Assembly: GCA_947561395.2 (NCBI GenBank)
Contig: OX387185.1
Coordinates: forward strand, 30,484,213-30,548,212
Reading direction: 5' to 3'
Origin: Buxus sempervirens
Taxonomy: Eukaryota > Streptophyta > Magnoliopsida > Buxales > Buxaceae
Length of the DNA stretch: 64,000 bases
Shown here: piece after piece, positions 1-9,931 of the stretch
How the letters are laid out: each line of letters opens with the position of its first letter
How positions within the stretch are numbered: the first letter of the stretch is position 1
Position numbers and translations under genes: made by a program
The notes under the pieces: generated by a model
The model's input: only the letters and a program-made list of their open reading frames with translations
The model's database searches: none
Told to the model about the DNA's origin: nothing

Positions 1-17
1 CAAGGCCTAACCCAGAT

Positions 18-420
18 ATGGACGACAGGATCACTTGGACTCCCTCCCACACTAGAACCTACAGCACCAGCAGCACCTATAAAACCTTGGAGACTAGTCG
101 GTCTTCCGTTGCTTGGGCGAGATTGGTTTGGTTTTCAACCAACATCCCCAAGCATTCATTCGTGACATGGCTTGCAATTAAGAGAGCTCTCCTGACTAAA
201 GACAGGCTCAACAGGTGGGGTATCATACATAATGCGGTATGTGTCCTTTGTCGCAAGTATAATGAAACCATTGAACACCTTTTTTTCCAGTGTGACTATG
301 GTAGACAGGTTTGGAGAACTCTTATGATCAGGAACGGTCTTAACACTACGACTCCTATTCTCTCTTGGGACCATATGGTTGAGTATGGTGCTCGAGCATG
401 GTGCTCTAAGTCTCCCTTAC
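18..420 (+). pseudogene. ORF2 zf-RVT fragment of LINE-A
   Basis: This open frame reads as the C-terminal part of a plant L1 ORF2. It has the segment that precedes the zinc finger (IPKHSFVTWLAIKRALLTKD) and then the zf-RVT signature CVLCRK with downstream HLFFQCDY, a CCHC metal site of the reverse transcriptase zinc-binding domain. The frame is cut at about 420, where LINE-B enters, and runs on only 20 bases into LINE-B sequence. No start codon belongs to it because the ORF2 start lies upstream of the window. It is a displaced gene fragment and not a functional protein. Confidence 0.88.
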
Positions 421-3400
421 AACGATGCTTTGGTTCGTAAAGACCTTTGGCGATGCTTGCGCCTATGTTTTGTGGACAGACCATGGATGCTGATTGGAGA
501 CTTTAATTGTGTTAGGAAGGATTCCGACAAGGTTGGAGGAAAGCAAATAAACAAGGCAGCCGTGCAAGACTTCAACTCATGCATCAATGACTGTTTTTTG
601 ATTGAAATGAATTACAAAGGGTTTGCGCACACTTGGAGCAACATGAGTGCAGGTCAAAGGCGTATCTCTTGTAAGTTGGATCATGCCCTGGTTAATATTG
701 CCTGGATTCACCAGTTTAATCACTCAGAGATAGATTTTCTGCCTCCTGGAATCTCTGATCACAGTCCTGCTCTAGTCACAGTTGACCCTGATATGCTGAA
801 GAGTAACAGACCATTCAAGTTCTTTAACTTCTGGACTACCATGGATGATTTCCTTCCTTTGGTTGCTGATGTATGGAGACACCCGGTTGTCGGTAAGCCT
901 ATGTTTCAACTCATTTCTAAGCTTAAGAAGTTGAAAGTCCGCCTCAAAGAATGGAGTTCGAAGAAGCAATTCTCTCAAGTTTCCATGAAAGTTATCGAAG
1001 TTAGGGATAAACTTGAGATATGCCAGAAAGCTTTGCAAAGCAATCCTTTGGACGCCCATTTGTCCACCACTGAAGGGAAGCTTAGGAAGGAGCTAGCTAT
1101 CCTTTTGCGAGTTGAAGAAGCCCAATACCGGCAGAAATCCAGAATTCAGTGGATGAAAGATGGAGACCAGAGCACTAAATTCTTCTTTAATTCCGTCATC
1201 TTCAGGCGTTCCAGCAATTCCATTACCAAATTGTTTGATAATAGCAGCGAGATCACTGACCAAGCCCAAATAAGGCAGCACATTGTATCTCACTACTCTT
1301 CCTTACTGGGGGAGAAGGATATGTCTTTGGAGTCCTTTCGGGCTGATTTTGATCGTATTCTCACTCATGACCAGATCCAAATGTTGCAATCTCCTGTCTC
1401 TATAGATGAGATTAAGACCACAATGTTTTCACTCAAGGATGAGAAGGCACCAGGCCCAGATGGCTTTACCCCAGCTTTCTTTAAGAAGACCTGGGATCTT
1501 GTTGGGGAAGATGTCACGGCCGCCATCAGTTCATTCTTCTCTTCTGGGAAGCTTCTTAAACAAGTGAACCACTCTCTTATCAGTCTTGTTCCTAAGAAAG
1601 GTAAGCCTTCTTTGGTTTCAGAGTTCAAACCCATCTCGTGTGTCAATACAATTTACAAATGCATATCAAAGATTTTAGCCAACAGGTTCAAGACTGTAAT
1701 TGCAACCTTGGTTGGCACTCATCAATCAGCTTTCATACCAGATAGAAGGATGGCAGACAATATCCTATTAACCCATGAGCTGTTCAGAAACTACCATCTT
1801 AATAAGGGTACGCCCAGGTGTGCTCTCAAGATTGATTTAAAGAAAGCCTTTGACTCCGTTGATTGGCATTGTATTGAAGAGGTTCTGAAAGGTTTCAGAT
1901 TTCCTTCACGGTTTATCTCATGGGTAATGGAGTGCGTTACTACTACATCATTTTCAGTTATGATTAATGGTAGTATGGAAGGTTTCTTTAAGGGAGGGAA
2001 AGGCCTCAGGCAAGGAGATCCTATCTCTCCTTACTTATTTGTCCTTGTTATGGAACTATTTGACAAGGTCTTGAAGGATAAGACAGCCGTGAATTTTATT
2101 CCTCACCCCAAGTGCCACCAACCTTCCATCAAGCAATTGTGCTTTGCTGATGACCTTTTCGTCTTCTCCCACGGGGATGTCAATTCTATTACCTGTGTTG
2201 CCTCTGCTATAGACATGTTCGGTAGACTATCTGGCTTGTTGGTCAATAGAGAGAAAAGCGCAGTGTTCACGGCTGGCATCTCTGATTCTGTGAAGGAGGA
2301 AATCATCCAGGCTTTGGGTTTCAAGGAAGGACATATTCCTGTAAAATATTTGGGCCTCCCTCTCATCTCTACAAGATTGACAGCAGCTGACTGTGCGCCC
2401 CTCATCCAAAAGCTTATTGTCCGAACGCAGTCTTGGCAAGGTAGACATTTGTCTTATGCAGGCCGTTTGCTACTTGTCAAATCAGTTCTTTTCTCCATTG
2501 CAGTTTACTGGATGTCAATTTTCATTTTGCCCAAGGAAGTTATCTACAAGATGGAAAGAATATGCAGGCACTTCTTATGGGCGGGTCCTTCCCAAGATGC
2601 TAAGGTTTGTAAGGTCAAATGGGATCATGTTTGTTCCCCCACAGATCAAGGTGGCTTGGGGATCTTGGATCTACACTTATGGAATAAGTGCGCCGTTTTA
2701 CGCCAAGCATGGCTTGTGGGAAGTAAGGCTACTAACCTTTGGGTCTCTTGGGTCAATGCCAATCTTCTTAGAGGTAGAAATTTCTGGAAAGTCCAAATTC
2801 CTTCCACAGCTTCTTGGGTTTGGAGGAAAATACTCAAGCAAAGAGATGTTGCATCCAGGTACACAGAGCATAGAATCAATAATGGGAGAAGCACTTCACT
2901 TTGGTATGATAATTGGCATCCCCTTGGCCCTCTAGCCTCAAGGTTTGGTACCAGACTGATCTATGACTCAGGGCTACCTGACAGTGCTTTAGTTCAAGAA
3001 CTTATAAATGGTGATGATTGGGATAATCCGATTGCTTCTTCCTTGGACTTGACTGAAGTGTGGGCAAGAATTCAAGACCTACCAAGGCCTCACCCAGGCG
3101 TGGAAGATAGAATCACCTGGACCCTCTCCAGGTCTGGAAACTACAGTATTAGTGCGACTTACAAGGCCATGGAAGTTATTAGGCCATCAGTTTCTTGGGC
3201 TCAGTTAATCTGGTTCTCCCCCCACATTCCAAGGCACGCGTTCGTGACATGGCTTGCGATACGGAATGCGCTTCTCACCAAGGATAGACTCATGAGATGG
3301 GGTACCATTCACAGTGCGGTATGTGTTCTTTGTCATAAATCCAATGAATCTATTAACCACCTCTTCTTCCAATGTGATTATAGCAAGCACATCTGGCGAT

Positions 3401-3723
3401 TTCTTTTGGATAAAAATGGTCTCAATGTATTGGATCCTATCCCCCCCTGGAACCTTATTGTTGAAGCGGGTGCCAGATCATGGAGATCCAAGTCCCCCCT
3501 TCAGCTACTTCGACGCCTATCTTTGTCTGCTGCCATGTACCACATTTGGTGTGAGAGAGACCGAAGGGTCTTCAAAAATTCAGCTCTGCCTGAAGAGGAG
3601 ATATGTAAGGTCATCATCCAGGACATCTCTTACAGAATTAATGGCTTATCATTTGTCCTTAAGGATAACAGCTATCATAGGCAGATTGTGTTGCAATGGG
3701 GCCTTACATGTAGGTTCGTGTAG
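379..3723 (+). CDS. ORF2 polyprotein of LINE-B, 5'-truncated, open to its natural stop
   Basis: ORF2 protein of an L1-type LINE nicks target DNA and reverse-transcribes the LINE RNA onto it. This frame is open for 1,114 codons. The first ~14 codons come from LINE-A read in another frame. LINE-B then supplies the second half of the EN domain (GDFN near residue 41, SDH near 126), the RT (APGPDGF near 350, KKAFDSVDW near 490, GLRQGDP near 545, catalytic FADD at 588) and the zf-RVT finger (CVLC near 982). It ends about 85 residues after the finger, with no RNase H domain. The N-terminal half of EN is missing, so autonomous activity is unlikely. It has no ORF2 start of its own; a TTG or an upstream ATG would give a chimeric N-terminus. 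Confidence 0.9.
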   Translation: MSMVLEHGALSLPYNDALVRKDLWRCLRLCFVDRPWMLIGDFNCVRKDSDKVGGKQINKAAVQDFNSCINDCFLIEMNYKGFAHTWSNMSAGQRRISCKLDHALVNIAWIHQFNHSEIDFLPPGISDHSPALVTVDPDMLKSNRPFKFFNFWTTMDDFLPLVADVWRHPVVGKPMFQLISKLKKLKVRLKEWSSKKQFSQVSMKVIEVRDKLEICQKALQSNPLDAHLSTTEGKLRKELAILLRVEEAQYRQKSRIQWMKDGDQSTKFFFNSVIFRRSSNSITKLFDNSSEITDQAQIRQHIVSHYSSLLGEKDMSLESFRADFDRILTHDQIQMLQSPVSIDEIKTTMFSLKDEKAPGPDGFTPAFFKKTWDLVGEDVTAAISSFFSSGKLLKQVNHSLISLVPKKGKPSLVSEFKPISCVNTIYKCISKILANRFKTVIATLVGTHQSAFIPDRRMADNILLTHELFRNYHLNKGTPRCALKIDLKKAFDSVDWHCIEEVLKGFRFPSRFISWVMECVTTTSFSVMINGSMEGFFKGGKGLRQGDPISPYLFVLVMELFDKVLKDKTAVNFIPHPKCHQPSIKQLCFADDLFVFSHGDVNSITCVASAIDMFGRLSGLLVNREKSAVFTAGISDSVKEEIIQALGFKEGHIPVKYLGLPLISTRLTAADCAPLIQKLIVRTQSWQGRHLSYAGRLLLVKSVLFSIAVYWMSIFILPKEVIYKMERICRHFLWAGPSQDAKVCKVKWDHVCSPTDQGGLGILDLHLWNKCAVLRQAWLVGSKATNLWVSWVNANLLRGRNFWKVQIPSTASWVWRKILKQRDVASRYTEHRINNGRSTSLWYDNWHPLGPLASRFGTRLIYDSGLPDSALVQELINGDDWDNPIASSLDLTEVWARIQDLPRPHPGVEDRITWTLSRSGNYSISATYKAMEVIRPSVSWAQLIWFSPHIPRHAFVTWLAIRNALLTKDRLMRWGTIHSAVCVLCHKSNESINHLFFQCDYSKHIWRFLLDKNGLNVLDPIPPWNLIVEAGARSWRSKSPLQLLRRLSLSAAMYHIWCERDRRVFKNSALPEEEICKVIIQDISYRINGLSFVLKDNSYHRQIVLQWGLTCRFV

Positions 3724-3904
3724 AGCTAGCCTCCATCATTGTTCTTGGGTGTCATGGTCTGTTCATTGTTGTGTTATGTTCACTGTCTGTCTCTTTAGCA
3801 AGTTGCTAGCAGAGACTTGCCCTGGTTAGTGGGTATGCCCACTTGTTGCTTGTACATATTTCCTTCTTCAATCTATCTCACTTAATTTCCAAAAAAAAAA
3901 AAAA
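419..3904 (+). mobile_element. LINE-B, young 5'-truncated LINE inserted in LINE-A
   Basis: This LINE begins inside the EN domain and ends in a 14-base poly(A) at 3891-3904 preceded by TTAATTTCC. The flanking LINE-A sequence is continuous across it: the SPLQ codons lie before it and the RLSLAAAVFHIW codons after it. The 5' junction falls in ACAACG (419-424), which fits both LINE-A and the full-length relative LINE-G, so about 6 bp of microhomology was used. I see no target-site duplication. LINE-B is nearly identical to LINE-G on the minus strand (27258-36830), including the 3' UTR, so both belong to one recently active subfamily. Confidence 0.95.
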
Positions 3905-4116
3905 GGCGCTTGTCCTTGGCTGCGGCTGTGTTTCACATATGGTGTGAGAGAAATCGAAGGGTATTTAAGAACTCTGCCTTGCCTGAAGAGGAGATTTGTA
4001 AGTTCGTATACCAGGACATCCACAACAGAGTGGCAGGTACTCCATTAGTGCTTAGTGATAACAGTTATCATAGGCAGGTTATGCAGAAATGGGATCTAAA
4101 TTGTACTTTTATCTAA
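3905..4116 (+). pseudogene. C-terminal end of LINE-A ORF2, after the LINE-B insertion
   Basis: This is the last ~68 codons of the LINE-A ORF2, resuming directly after the LINE-B poly(A). It carries the conserved tail AAAVFHIWCERNRRVFKNSA, which follows the zf-RVT finger in all LINEs here, and stops at 4114-4116. It matches the equivalent tail of LINE-B at about 3500-3720 but differs at many residues, so LINE-A and LINE-B are related subfamilies and not copies of one insertion. Confidence 0.88.
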
Positions 4117-4660
4117 GGATGGGGGTCTTCTTCAGTATTAATTTCTCATAGGCTTGATTGTATCGTGTTTACTATAGTTTGAGCGTGGCTGCTCCTTGTT
4201 GTGCTTGGTGGGTATGCCCACTATCTGCTTTGTACATACTTCCTTTTATTTAATCGTACCTTCTTAATTTCCAAAAAAAAAAAAAAGCTTATCAAATTCT
4301 CAAAATTCCACTCCCAAAAACAATCATTCAACAGAATTTTTTTTTTCATAACCGTGACATGCTTTATTTAACAACACTAACATGAAATAACACATTCGGC
4401 CATAACAATAACATGCTTTGTATTATTTTCACTTTGAAAATTTAACAATACTAAAAAAAATACTTGATTAAAGAATCAACAAATAAAATAAAATCAAAAC
4501 CTGGTATGGAGTCGATTTCCTGGAAACTGGTGAGCACAACTCCGGATGTTTCCCCCCTTTTTCTTGCACAAACTTCTTCCACCTTTTTTTTTTCTTCCTT
4601 CTTTGCTTTAAAGAACTCTCTCCTTTTTTTTTCACCTCCCTTTGCTCTCAACTTCAAGCC

Positions 4661-4672
4661 CTTTTATAGAGG
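4661..4672 (-). promoter_or_regulatory. TATA box in the G1 3' LTR
   Basis: On the minus strand the sequence reads CCTCTATAAAAG and is GC-bounded, as in many plant LTR promoters. It is conserved at 41091-41102 in the 5' LTR. It lies downstream of the AACTAACCC repeat array in element sense, so the array is U3 and transcription should start about 30 bp further left. Confidence 0.6.
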
Positions 4673-4871
4673 ATTCCCACCCCTTCAAATTCTTAATCCC
4701 AAACCTTTCCTCTTCCTCTTTTAAACCCTTAACTCTTCCTCTTCTTCTTCTTAAACAACTAACCCTTCTTCTTCCTCTCTTAAACAACTAACCCTTCCTC
4801 TTCCTCTTCTTAAACAACTAACCCTTCCTCTTCCTCTCTTAAACAACTAACCCTTCTTCTTCAACTAACCC

Positions 4872-7800
4872 AGGGGGAGCTAGGAGGCGGGATGAGGGGG
4901 ATGATTTCCTATGATTAAGATTGGAACGTGGAACATTAGGGGTCTTAATGACCCTGCCAAGCAAAGTGAAGTAAAAGCATTGATAGCTACTCGGAAAATC
5001 AGTTGTATGTGCCTCATCGAGACGAAAGTGAGACAAGTGAACTCGTATTTTGTGAAGAACTTGCTGTGTCCGAACTGGAGCTTGATTACTAATTACGATC
5101 AATCTATCAAAGGGCGTATTTGGGTACTGTATGATAACCAAATTTTGAGAATAAATACGATAAGTATAACGGATCAGATGGTTCATTGTTATATGGAGAT
5201 GTTTCTGGTTCAAAAGAGTTGTTTCTTCACTTGCGTTTATGGATCTAACGATTACAAGGAAAGGAGAGAGTTGTGGCAGCAGTTAAGGCATAACACAGTG
5301 GATTATCCTTGGATGGTCATAGGGGATTTCAACTGTGTGCGTAGCCAGGAGGAGAAGGTAGGTGGCAAAAGTGTCAAGCGGCAACCAACTGCGGATTTTA
5401 ACAATTGTCTAAACGCTTGTGCCTTGTCCGATTTGAAGTCCAAAGGGTATTTGCTTTCCTGGAGCAATAGAAGTTCATCTTCAAGAAGAATTGCATGCAA
5501 GCTCGATAGATCTCTTGTGAAAAAGGGTTGGATGACTGAATTCTCATCTTCGGAAGTGGAGTTTTTAAATCCTGGAATTTCTGATCATTGTCCGATGGTA
5601 GTAACTTTTTATCTGGATATTCAAGGGGGGGCAAGACCGTTTAGATTTTTCAATCATTGGTCTACTCATGAGAAGTTTATTCCTTTGGTAGCTGAAGCAT
5701 GGAAACACCAATTTCAAGGTCACCCAATGTTCCGTGTTGTAAAAAAGCTTCAGATGGTGAAAGCATCTCTCAAGGCTTGGAGTAGAAAAGAGGATTTCGT
5801 TAATATCTCGTGTAAAGTCGCTCAGCTTAGAGACGATTTAGCAGATATTCAGAGGAGGTGTTATGTGTCTACACCGGCTGAGGATGATGTAGTCAAAGAG
5901 AGATCACTAAGAGCTGAATTGATGAAGGCTACCAGAATTGAAGAATCACAATTGAAGCAAAAGTCCAGGATCTCTTGGCTACAGGAGGGGGATAAAAATA
6001 CGTGGTTCTTTCATAACCATGTGATCTCTAGAAGGGCTACAAATAAAATTCTCAGTAACACTCAAGAGGATGATAGTATCATTTCAGATCAAAAGGGTAT
6101 TAGTAGAGCCTTTGTGGACCATTTCTCGAATATTATGGGTAGAGATGACCCAATTGACTTGCAGAATTTCCCGTGTCTTCCTAGAAAGTTATCAGAGGAG
6201 CATGTTAGAAGTGTTATGGAGGAGGTTACAGCTGAGGAAATAAAGGTCACCTTATTCTCTTTAAAGGAGGATAAAGCTCCTGGAACAGATGGATTCACGG
6301 CTGCTTTCTTTAAGAAAGCTTGGGCGATTGTAGGGTCGGATGTGATAGAAGCTATTCTTAGCTTCTTCAAGGATGGTAAATTACTGAAGCAAGTTAATTC
6401 AACTACCATTACTCTTGTCACCAAGTGCCTTAATCCAGCTAAGGTATCTGACTTCAGACCCATTTCTTGTGTGAATACTCTTTATAAGTGTATTTCGAAA
6501 ATCATTGCTAACAGATTCAAGATAATCATTGGTGATATTGTTGGAGAATACCAAGCTGCTTTTATTCCGGGAAGGTCGATTGCTGATAATATTTTGTTAA
6601 CCCATGAGCTACTTCATAGCAATCATCTAAACAAAGGCATGCCGAGATGTGCTATTAAGGTTGATATTAGCAAAGCTTATGATTCAGTATCGTGGAAATG
6701 TGTAAGGAAAACGCTCTCTGTGCTTGGTTTTCCGCATAAGTTCATTGGGTGAGTGATGGAATGCATATCGACTACATCATACTCGATAATGATTAATGGC
6801 GGTATGAATGGTTTCTTCAAAGGTGCTAAGGGCTTGAGACAAGGTGACCCTATGTCCCCATATATCTTTGTTCTCATCATGGAAATGTTTAATGCTATTC
6901 TTCAAGAGAGCACTATCAAACCAGCTTTCAAGTTCTTCCCCAAGTGCTCCAAGTTGAACATCAAATTGGTAAGTTTTGCGGATGATTTGATAATCTTTTT
7001 TGCTGGTGATGAAGGTTCTATTGAATGTTGCATGGAAGCATTGTAGAAACTCCATATCATTTCAGGTCTCAAAGTAAACAATGACAAAACTACCATGTTC
7101 CTGGCCGGTATGGATGATAGTATGAAGAATTTTCTAAGTGCTAGATTTGGGTTGAAGCTTGGAACTCTCCCTATTAAGTACTTGGGGCTGCCGTTACTGT
7201 CTTCTAAGCTAACCCCAAGGGACTGTGAGCCATTGGTGTCTCACATAAAAATGAGAATCCAATCTTGGAAGAATAGCAACCTATTTTATGCGGGAAGGCT
7301 CACACTCATAAACTCGGTTCTATTCTCCATTGCAGTATATTGGCTTTCAATATTCGTCATTCCCAAATGTGTTTCCAATGAGATTCAAAAGGAGTGTCGT
7401 CACTTTTTGTGGGCTGGGCAGAACTCATCAAAAAAGGTATGCTCTATAGGTTGGAATGTTATTTGTGCACCAAAAGACCAAGGTGGGCTTGGGGTAAAAA
7501 GTTTGCATATCTGGAACAAGGCGGCCATTCTAAAGTATATATGGGCAATTGTCAACAAGTCACAATCACTTTGGGTGAAATGGACTCGAAGCTACCTCAT
7601 AAGAGACAGGAATTTTTGGGCAATACAATGCCCATCAAGGTGTACATGAATCTGGAGGAAGATTTTAAAAGCTAGATGCCATGCTGTAGACATTCTGAAG
7701 GCTAGAGTTTACAATGGTGTCGACACCTCGCTTTGGTATGATAATTGGCATCCAGATGGTCCAATTGTCCCAAGGTATGGGCATCGAATTGTTTATGATT

Positions 7801-8763
7801 CAGGCCTACATATTTCAGCACCGGTGAGTAGTATTATCGAGCATAATGAGTGGTCGGTTCCCCCAGCTGTCACCATAGAGGTCATGGAGGTATGGAGCAA
7901 ATTATGTTTACTACCAAAACCTGATGACTCAAGGGAGGATAGGGTGGTATGGACAGCGTCTAAATTAGGTGTGTTTGACATTGCGAGTACTTACAACTAC
8001 ATGCTTCCATCACTTCACCGGGTTCCATGGAAGAAGGTAGTGTGGTTTCCGTTGAACATTCCGCGGCATGCTATGATTTTATGGATGGCGATTAATAACA
8101 GCCTACTCACACTTGAAAAACTTCAGAAGTGGGGAGTGGTCTCCCAATCATCATGTGTGTTGTGTAGACGTGCTAATGAATCTCTTCACCATCTTTTCTT
8201 CATATGTAGTTACAGTTGGTAGGTGTGGAAAAGTATGCTCCAAACAAATTGCAAGCGTAGAACCAATCGAAGATGGACCAGGTTGATCGAGTGGATGGGA
8301 AGAAGATGTTCTAAAGCAAATCCAATCAATACCATCTTGAAGTTATCATTGGCAGCATCGGTATATCACATTTGGAGGGAAAGGAACAGGAGGTGCTTCA
8401 AGAATAGTTACTTGCCAGCTCAAGAGGTGAGTAATCATATTCGATTTGATGTCCAAGCAAGGTTGTCCAACTCCAGGTTCACAGTTAAGGATACTGACCA
8501 CAATAGGAAGGTCGTTGAAAATTGGGGTCTCACATCATCGTTTCAATTCTCTGGGCTATAGCATCTTGTATATCTCTTTAATGTATTGTATGTTTATGAG
8601 AAGGTGGGGTTTTTAGCCTAGAATAAGGTTCCTGCTGTATCCCGTGGGTAAGAGGTGGTTTCTATGGTTACCTTAGTGTGTACAGGGTATCCGTGTGTTG
8701 TCTGAGCCTATTGTAATTATTTTTCTCTATTAATATACTTTGGACTTAACTTCCAAAAAAAAA
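4872..8763 (+). mobile_element. LINE-C, LINE inserted in the U3 repeats of the G1 3' LTR
   Basis: This L1-type LINE is 5'-truncated at the very end of ORF1. It begins about 40 bp before the ORF2 start and ends with ACTTCC and poly(A). The target duplication AACTAACCC occurs at 4863-4871 and 8764-8772. Because the target is a tandem repeat, the exact duplication length is ambiguous. It has a 3' UTR of about 200 bp (8562-8754). Confidence 0.93.
4911..8561 (+). pseudogene. ORF2 of LINE-C, full length with four in-frame stops
   Basis: Full-length L1 ORF2 (1,217 codons) in one uninterrupted frame. The start is ATGATTAAG, giving MIKIGTWNIRGLND, the usual EN beginning. EN motifs are ETKV, GDFN and SDH. 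RT motifs follow with FADD near 6978, and then zf-RVT (CVLCRR near 8154). Premature stops lie at 6750-6752, 7044-7046, 7647-7649 and 8220-8222. The first and third replace a conserved tryptophan codon (TGG to TGA), as expected from methylcytosine decay. I see no frameshift. The TTCCTATGATT context fits the ATGA overlap with a lost ORF1 seen in other copies. Confidence 0.92.
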
Positions 8764-9406
8764 AACTAACCCTTCCTCTTCCTCTCTTAAACAACTAATC
8801 CTTCTTCTTCCTCTCTTAAACAACTAACCCTTCCTCTTCCTCTCTTAAACACCCTCATTCAATTAGGTTTGGTCAAAGTCCATTTTGTCCCACATTTTTA
8901 TTAGGCTTATGTATTTTTTAAGCTTTGTTTCAATATCTCAAGAGAATATGAGTTGGACCAATTCGTCCAACTCATTTCTCTTTGTTTATTTTTATTATTA
9001 TTATTTTTTTAATCTTAAACTTTTATTAACTTTGTTATTTATTTGCATAAGAAACCCCATTAGGAAACTTACTTATTTACTAAAACAACCCCACAAAATT
9101 TTAATTTGTCATTGGTTACATGGCAGCCACCATGGCGTACACGTGGCTGCCATGTGGCATCCAATTTCGGTTTTGTAAAAATCCCCAAACTACCCTTTAA
9201 TTATTTGATTCATAACTTAGCCGTTTGACATCCGATTTGAGCACGGTTTGGTGCATCAGAATCGGCTCAGAATTCTCTTTATTATGGGCTTGTTATTTCA
9301 AAAAGATGGGTCCACTATAAAAACCTTGATTTACGTGCCCACCATATATGCCGGTTTAAGATATGCTTCTTGGGCAATTTTATAGTGCAAAAATGGGGTG
9401 CTGACA

Positions 9407-9422
9407 GCTGCCCCTCTTTTTC
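9407..9422 (-). other. Polypurine tract of G1
   Basis: On the minus strand the sequence GAAAAAGAGGGGCAGC abuts the LTR start TGTCAGCACC. A purine run next to an LTR 5' end is the primer for plus-strand synthesis in LTR retrotransposons. It fixes the element's orientation and the inner edge of the 3' LTR. Confidence 0.85.
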
Positions 9423-9733
9423 AGAGTCACCAAGGTGATGAATGACAGAATAAAAAGAACCCTATTTTTGCATTTTGCATTTTTGTCGACATAACTGATG
9501 AGTCAAGTCCTTTAATGTTTTCAAAGATGTGGAAGCGCCGGTGCAAGCTCTACGTTGCTTTGACTCACTTCCCAGTTCTGGGGAATTTCCTTGCCGTTGG
9601 GCGTTTGGAATTGTTCCCTTTTTTTTAGTTTAAGTTGAAAATGATGGGTTGGACTTAGACTCACCAACTTGTTTCGGCGTTGATGCAAAAATGCTCTTTT
9701 CTTCTTGTTTGTTCCATTGACTTTTGACTTCTT
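9423..9733 (-). other. G1 interior next to the PPT, noncoding
   Basis: This is unique-looking, T-rich interior sequence between the PPT and LINE-D. No protein domain is seen on either strand. The last 15 bases (9719-9733, GACTTTTGACTTCTT) are one copy of the LINE-D target duplication, and the interior resumes at 21052. Confidence 0.7.
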
Positions 9734-9931
9734 TTTTTTTTTTTTGGAAATTAGTTAAGTTCCATTAGTAAAGGAAAAAAAAAAGATATAATGTACAACC
9801 GAGGTCGATGCCGACAAGGAGATTAGTCCAATCTCCAACCACAACAAAACATAGACCTACTCACCTATGCAACATAGTTACAACGAACCATCCCCCAATA
9901 AGTCTCACACGGCCTAGAGAGATGTCAACAC

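Larger units (their letters stand above)
1..4286 (+). mobile_element. LINE-A, L1-type LINE, 3' part, split by LINE-B
   Basis: This is the 3' part of a non-LTR retrotransposon whose 5' part lies left of the window. Bases 1 to about 420 encode the zf-RVT part of ORF2. The coding sense resumes at 3905 after the poly(A) of LINE-B and runs to a stop at 4114-4116. A 3' UTR of about 155 bp follows, and then the terminus TTTCC with a poly(A) to 4286. The sequence after the poly(A) matches the G1 LTR (compare 40711 onward), so LINE-A sits in the G1 3' LTR. Its own target duplication cannot be seen because its left end is outside the window. Confidence 0.93.
4737..8850 (-). repeat. U3 tandem repeat of G1 3' LTR (about 29-bp units), interrupted by LINE-C
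   Basis: Units of about 29 bp of the form TTAAACAACTAACCC followed by TTCCTCTTCCTCTC recur about five times at 4737-4871 and about three times at 8764-8850. The 5' LTR holds about eleven or twelve units (41160-41361 and 42292-42425), so the copy number differs between the two LTRs. The array lies upstream of the TATA box in element sense and may act as a U3 enhancer. LINE-C sits inside it. Confidence 0.8.
4287..9406 (-). repeat. 3' LTR of G1, partly in window, split by LINE-C
   Basis: On the minus strand this LTR starts TGTCAGCACC at 9406 directly after a polypurine tract. Segments 4287-4871 and 8764-9406 match 40711-41361 and 42292-42978 of the 5' LTR almost base for base, differing at about ten positions apart from repeat number and homopolymer length. 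LINE-C occupies 4872-8763. LINE-A closes the left side at 4286, so the last ~950 bp of the LTR (R/U5 side) are not in the window or lie left of LINE-A. Confidence 0.9.

Noticed and set aside
4287-9415. The 4287-9415 / 40711-42978 similarity as a segmental duplication
   Set aside because: The PPT, the PBS and the TG..CA ends show that these are the two LTRs of one element; the LINEs inside each are different insertions.
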